DNA of 64,000 bases from Brasenia schreberi (lineage: Eukaryota > Streptophyta > Magnoliopsida > Nymphaeales > Cabombaceae), in contig JAYKKT010000061.1 in NCBI GenBank assembly GCA_036023115.1, positions 14,901,001-14,965,000 on the forward strand, read 5' to 3'. Of the stretch, positions 58,551 to 64,000 are shown piece by piece; the first letter of the stretch is position 1, and each line of letters opens with the position of its first letter. Position numbers and translations under genes: made by a program. The notes beneath the pieces are model-generated. The model was not told the DNA's origin. It saw nothing but the letters and a program-made list of their open reading frames with translations, and searched no databases.

Positions 58551-61500
58551 TGTAAACACCCCAAAATCCCACAATTTTATAAAACATACCTGGTTTACAA
58601 AATCAACTTCAAAAAGGCACTTTGAGTTTTGAAAACCCAGGAGCCTTCCCAAAACCCTGTAAATATTGTTTTGAAACCCTAGGTCCAAATAAGAACTTTT
58701 GAAACCCGGGTCAAGCTCCATTTTCCCAAGAAGCCAAAGACGAACAGGTGAAGCATGCAAAGACGACACCTAATCAAGAAGCAGCCCAGCAAGTGGCTCA
58801 CAAAGGCCAATTCCAAAAGCAGCTTCAGAAACTTATTTTGATGCCCAGAAGAGCATCCTGGCTTGATAAAAGCCAGGTTCGAAAGGTGAATGGAAGGCCC
58901 AAGCATGAAGTAGTTTGCAAGCCAGGAGCACCAGAAAGCCAGATCGACCATTCTCATCCAAGACTCAAGATTATGAACCAGAAAAGCCATAATTGAGTAA
59001 AAATGGAGTCCGAAAAGGGGAAAAGGAGTCTGGACGACAAAGATTAGGGAAACCCAACACCAGACGAAGCGCTGATGAAGCCAGGGCCCGCACAGATCGT
59101 CCGCCACAAAAAGCCAAGAAGGACCATCCAGAGAAAATTTGGATTAGATCTGGACCATAAATATCCAGATCCAAATAATGTTTGGATTTGAATTGGATTC
59201 AAATAGTGTTTGGATTGGATCGGATCTAGATCAAAATATCCAAATCCATATCCATAAAAATGTTTGATTTGGATCGGATACGGATCTCAAAATATCTGAG
59301 ATCCAAGATCCATATCCAAATAGTGTTTGGATTTGGATTTGGATCCAGATATGAAACCCAAACCCAAATCCAAGACCCACCTCACTTGCCTATAAATAGG
59401 AGTGAGGGGGTCTCCAAGGGTTCACGTGAATTCAAGGGAGGGCTTGGAGGAGAGAGAAGGTCATTAAGGTGAGTGCTTAGTGCTTTCATTTGTTTTAGTG
59501 TTTTTAATTGTGGGTTAGTGTAGGATTAGTTAAGGCCTGCCCCACCCTAATTGAAGGACTGAAGTTGCTTGAACAAGAAAGCTTAAGGTGGCTGATTGGA
59601 GCTCAAGCACACCCTAAACCGCTATTAAGAGGTAAGCCCCTAATCCACCCTAAACCACTCTTCCTGACCCTTCTAAACCACCTAAGACCTACCTTAATCC
59701 ACCACCTTAATCATTCCTAGCCACCCTAAACTTATTCAGGTTAACTCACTAACCTAACCGACCTTAAACCTAAGCACCTAACCGACCTAACGCTACCCGG
59801 GTCCCCCCTACGCACCACCTGCGCTGCGCACCGACGCCCAACGTCAGGCACCGACCCCAGCGCTCAGGCGCCGACCCCGCTCAGGCATCGACTCCAGCGC
59901 CAGGCACTGCCTTGGCGCCTAGCGCTGGTCTCCTGCCCCAGCCGCCTTAGCTGACTTGTTGCCCGACCTTCCACAGCCGACCTCCACCGCCTCAACCGAC
60001 CTAACTACCGGCTTACACTACACCACTTACCACCCTAACCGCCTTAATCCACCACCTATCCATCACCCCACTACATCCATTCCTTAGCCAACCTAGCTCC
60101 CTTACACACCCCAACCACCTAGCACCTACCCGGCGCCCATTACATCCCACGCCTAGACACACCCTAGCCGAACCCATCCTAGACACACCATATCATACCT
60201 CACCTACTTAGTCCCGTGACCACCTTGCCTAGAACCCCCAACTCCCGTCCACCACCTTAAACATCCCATACCCATCTCGTATCCCATACCTTCTCACCCC
60301 ACCTAAACACTAAGACCCTTAGCTCCCACATCACCACCTCATATCCCCACACCCGCAGCCACCATACCCATTCCACGCAAGCTCAAATCCAAACCCCTTA
60401 GTGTCGTGAACCTCATAAACCCTCAAGCTCAAAGGCTCCATTCAGCCATCTTTCACTTCAAGCTTCAAGGAAGACTCATCTGTGGGTGTGAAGCCAAGCA
60501 AAACCCGTGTAGATTGGAGTGGACAAACATCCGAATCACGTAAGTGTTTTAATTCGGTATTTCATATCTCCTTCTACACTTTAAATTTGGATACGGGGTT
60601 GTATTAACAGAGCGTTGTCTCCCCCCGGGTTGTAATAACGTGGCTTGCTACACGAAGCACACACGAGCACTTGAGCCTTAGCTCTTAACTCGTACACAAT
60701 CACCCACAAGCACGATTGAGCCTTTGCTCTTACTCTCAAGACTCTAGTAAGAGCTGCGTGAGTTGTCTTTAATTTTATACACTCCAAACACGCATGCATT
60801 GAGCCTTCGCTCTTATTATATATATGTATTTCAATTCAGCTGGGTTGTTACATTAAGTCATGTGAGTTTGTCTTTCATTTACACACTCGCACCCAAAGAA
60901 CACCCGAGCGCTTGCTCAAGCACCTCACACACCATTTTGGCCTCGACAGCCACTAAGATATAGCCATATCTCTATATTTTCCACTGCGTTTTCCGATTCA
61001 GCTGCGTGTGTTGTCTTTACATTTATACACAACACATACACGCACGTTGACGACCTTCGGGCCCATATATATATAAGTATTTCCCTTCCGCACTTTACAT
61101 TCAAGTCGAGCGGGGTTTTACATTCAAGTCATGTGAGTTGCCTTTCAATTTATACACAACACACACACCCACAATTGAGCCTTTTCGCTCTTAAGATATA
61201 GCTATATTTCCCTTTTGCAATTTTCCTTTTGCAATTTCCCTTCGGCTATGTCTTTCAATTTCGGGTTTTAAGGTTTAGTTGTGTGAGTTTGCATTGCATC
61301 TTCGCCATACCATGAGATAGGGCGCATACTTGCATCAAAGCAAACCTCAAACCACCCGTACAAAATTGCCAAAACTTAGGCACCTGATGCACACATCTCA
61401 CGCCTAAATAGCTAAAATCAAAGACATAGGATACATGCAAACCACATGTAAAATCAAATCTGCAACAAGACAAACCAAACTGATCAAACACTTTTTCATA

Positions 61501-61749
61501 CTTTTCAAAACAGGTCATACGCATTCAAAATCGAGTTTTCTAAGCGTACAAACCGACCCTTGATCGGTTCAAGAAGGTTTGCGATGAAACGAGCCCACTT
61601 GTCCACAATCACCCCATAAGTCAGATATTTTCAAAACTTACTTCGCTAGCTTGAGTAAGCTAGCTGGCACGCCCTTTAAGCAACTTAGACATACGAAAAG
61701 GTTCACTTCATGCCTAAGAACCCGGAGTGAAAATTTCCGCGTGTCTACA
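58551..61749 (+). repeat. 5' LTR, 3.2 kb
   Basis: TGTAAACACCCC to TCTACA. In order: a cluster of GGATTTGGAT / ATCCAAATCC words (59130-59370), TATA box (59389), a C-rich and G-poor part (59640-60370), leader motif GGGGTTGTATTAACAGAGC (about 60596), a region with repeated GTGAGTT...ACACAACAC-type words (60750-61290), and the hairpin GCTAGCTTGAGTAAGCTAGC (about 61647). It is longer than the solo LTRs but has the same landmarks in the same order. Confidence 0.9.
59389..59398 (+). promoter_or_regulatory. LTR TATA box
   Basis: CCTATAAATA followed by GGAGTGAGGGG. This would set the start of the element transcript, about 2.35 kb before the LTR end. Confidence 0.6.
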
Positions 61750-61754
61750 GATTT

Positions 61755-61772
61755 TGGCACGCCCAGTGGGAC
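61755..61772 (+). promoter_or_regulatory. Primer-binding site
   Basis: TGGCACGCCCAGTGGGAC starts five bases after the LTR. It begins TGG, as a site pairing with a tRNA 3' CCA must. It is not the initiator methionine type. I did not assign the tRNA. Confidence 0.7.
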
Positions 61773-61890
61773 GTGGGTCTTAAGAAAAGTCGATTCAAAT
61801 AAAAAGACCTCTTAAAAATTTTCCAAGAAAAAGTGTTTTAACTCTTTGTGTGTTGCATTTTCCTAGTTGGGTTTGAAAAGCATCGAAGCC

Positions 61891-64000
61891 ATGTCAAGTC
61901 CAAGCTCCCAAGAAGTGTCTAGCCATGCCTCATGCGCATCAAGTTCTCATTCTAGGAAATTTTTGAAAACTCGAGATCAAAAAGAGGAAATCGAGCAGTT
62001 AAGAAGGGACTTTGAGGCCAAGATCGTTGCTCTTAGCCAAGAGGTTCAAACAGCTGATTCATGTTCGTCACATGGCGAACCAAAGGCCAAAAGGAAATTT
62101 GAAAAAACTCGGAAACACAAGGAGACCTCCGCAATGGAAGGCAACCAATACCCCGAATCCTTTACTCACAAGGATCGTAAAGCCCTACAGTAGCTGCTGA
62201 AAGGGCAAAACAAAGAGAAAAGAAACTATGCCCTGTCTGATTTTCTTCCTTTAGATTATGAAACAGACAATGATGATGTAATATCGAATTTCCATCGGTA
62301 TGATGACACGGGAGACCCTAGGTCTCACTTGCAACTTTTCTCTCGTCGAGCCCATAAGAAAAAGGACTCGATGAAATGGGTGTATTGGTTCCCTTTATCC
62401 CTCAAAGGCACAGCTTCCAAATGGTTGGCTTCCTACGATCTTAGTCAGTTCGCTACTTTTGAAGAGTTAGCGAACTGCTTTATGCAGAGATTCTCGCATA
62501 ACGTAGAAGTCACACCCACTTTAAACACATTGAGGGATACGAAGCAAGGCATAAACGAAGACATTCATGCCTTTATTGTTCGATGGAGGTCCCTCCTTGG
62601 GCAAGTCCGAGAACCAATATCTGAAGGATGCGCAGTCATGCTCATCTTGGATAACTTTAAAAATGAGTTAAAAACCCTTCTCTCCCATCACGAAATCTCA
62701 ACTTTCCATAAGTTCATTAAAAAAGCATCTCTTTTTGAAACGAATTTGAAGAAAGGGATTTACGACCACTTATGGAAAGGGAATGTGGTTTCAAAAACTC
62801 GCTTGGATAAGCCCGACACTTATGGGCTACCCACCATGGACAAAGGGGCAAAACCCCACAAAGTCGCCAATGTCCGGGTGGATCCAAGCTCGGCGAGCAC
62901 TTCTAAAAATTTTGAAAAATTTGAAAATAAAAGGGAGAAAAATTTACAAAAACCGTTTGAAAAACGGGAGTATACTCCACTGGGGCAACCTGTGTCGGAG
63001 GTCCTAGACCTCCTACTTTCCCAAGGAATGATCGAACTCCCTGAAATTTTTGAGGGAATCACTTCCAAAGGGGGATTTTTAAACCGATTCTGCAAGTATC
63101 ATCGGCTCAAAGGCCATGATATAAAGTGGTGTTTCTCCCTACTTAATAAAATTGAGAACTTGATAGCAGAAGGCCTGCTCCAGGTCACTGAGGAACCAGA
63201 GCCTACCCAAGCTATCTTTAAAGAACCCTTCCCCAAACACGCAAGTACCAGTGGGAAGGGCAAAGAGGTATGTGCTCTCACGATTTCAAAGAGTCCGGTG
63301 CAAGCATGTCATTCTGGTTTGGCTACTTGTGCATCTACTCTCATCCTTCATAGGAAACTCGCCCAAGTAGTGATCCGGGGACCACCTAGAGTTTCGTCCC
63401 CAGTTAAACCAATTTTAAAAATTCAAGGTGCTCCAAAGCACACAAATAGAGCCATGATAGGCGCAAGCCCTAGGTTGATCGTGGGGGAGGTGACTAGGTC
63501 CGGAAGGATCTATCAACCCCCACATCTACAAAGTGCTAAAAAGGTGGTCAGTATACCTGGCCCCTCCAAAGCATGTATTCCTAGAGTCTCGCCAAAAGCG
63601 GACAAAGGCAAAGTAGTTTTAACCTTGTATGATTTTGAAAATCATCTTTCAAAGATTCCTATTAACATGTCCATCTTAGAGTTGATACAAACCTCGCCTA
63701 GGCATAGACTGGTTTTAGAGAAAATTCAAGTAAGAGCCAAGGTTAGCTCAAATATAACCCCAGAATCCTTGTCCAATCAAGTGGCGTCTATAGGAGCGAA
63801 AACACCTATCATGTTCTCGGAAGAGGATCTAGAAAGACCCTACGAAGCCCACAACCAAGCCCTACATATCGAGGTGGTATTGAATCACCACTCTCTTGAT
63901 AGGTGCCTAGTTGATGGGGGAGGAGGGCTCAACATCCTTCCGCTCCATGTGGCATACCAAATCGGAGTCACCTTGACCTCCGTGAACCCAAGCCCCATCA
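61891..64000 (+). CDS. Gag-protease polyprotein, one in-frame TAG, runs off window
   Basis: ATG at 61891 (MSSPSSQEVSS); the frame is open upstream to 61867 but has no earlier ATG there. It stays open for about 703 codons except TAG at residue 101 (62191-62193), reading KALQ*LLKGQN. Serine-rich start, charged stretch (residues 30-60), gag capsid core at about 160-235 (WVYWFPLSLKGTASKWL, FEELANCFMQRF, IHAFIVRWRSLLG), a zinc-binding C-x2-H-x4-H-x4-C at 401-414 (CKYHRLKGHDIKWC), and a retroviral-type protease start at 670-682 (RCLVDGGGGLNIL, Asp 675). Gag forms the particle; the protease cuts the polyprotein. Elements of this group have Asp-Asn/Gly-Gly-Ser here; the last Ser is Gly. The TAG is one C-to-T change from CAG, so recent damage is likelier than programmed readthrough. 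Confidence 0.85.

Larger units (their letters stand above)
58551..64000 (+). mobile_element. Ty3/gypsy retrotransposon inserted in copy B only
   Basis: Starts TGTAAACACCCC at 58551 with a long 5' LTR (to 61749), a primer-binding site, and a Gag-protease coding region open to the window edge except for one TAG. It interrupts the nested gypsy LTR at a site that is intact in copy A (16842), so it arrived after the duplication. It is at the third nesting level: copia, then gypsy, then this element. Gag, Cys-His and protease motifs fit the plant Tat-like group. Reverse transcriptase, integrase and the 3' LTR would lie outside the window. Confidence 0.92.

Noticed and set aside
62783..63095. Open frames in other phases over 62783-63281
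   Set aside because: Shadows of the real Gag-protease frame that starts at 61891.
1..64000. Search for host genes, rRNA, tRNA genes or a novel multi-gene system
   Set aside because: All recognisable coding sequence belongs to transposable elements or their remnants; no intron-exon gene or RNA gene could be supported from the sequence alone.

Overview
The window is AT-rich nuclear DNA from a flowering plant. I infer this from the Ty3/gypsy and Ty1/copia elements with plant-type domains, the RTE-type LINEs, the plant mobile domain remnants, and the abundant solo LTRs and AT/GA microsatellites. The species cannot be named from the sequence. I found no intact host gene. Almost everything recognisable is transposable-element DNA, most of it broken.

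Layout. (1) Positions 1-16842 (copy A) and 39220-58550 (copy B) are two direct copies of one segment. By eye they are about 97% identical over aligned stretches, and they differ by many indels. Each copy holds, in order: a decayed gypsy RNase H/integrase remnant, a solo LTR with a 44-45 bp minisatellite, anonymous DNA, a second solo LTR, anonymous DNA, an RTE LINE on the minus strand, microsatellite-rich DNA, a copia element on the minus strand, and the start of a gypsy element nested in that copia. (2) In copy A the copia can be followed to both ends (13703-28572, target duplication GATTT). Its body is split by a gypsy element (16098-21187) and by a 3.7 kb minus-strand solo LTR (23820-27495, target duplication GGGCT). 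Its 5' LTR carries a short LINE tail. (3) 28578-39219 is single-copy here. It holds anonymous DNA, a strong hairpin, an (AT)n tract, two plant-mobile-domain remnants around a solo LTR (34588-36506, target duplication CTAAT), and a gypsy RT/RNase H remnant that runs into copy B. (4) Copy B is cut at 58550 by a younger LTR retrotransposon (58551 to beyond the window). It has a 3.2 kb 5' LTR, a primer-binding site, and a Gag-protease frame open to the window end except for one TAG.

History read from nesting and target duplications: copia insertion, then nesting of the gypsy element; solo LTRs formed by loss of internal regions; duplication of the whole segment; then copy-specific deletions, filler-DNA repair scars, and the 58551 insertion in copy B only. 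The 58551 element is the most gene-like feature. I see no evidence for a new defence, metabolic or regulatory system. The points most worth checking are conserved LTR features: a compensated hairpin near the 3' end, a shared leader motif, and repeat expansion at one site.
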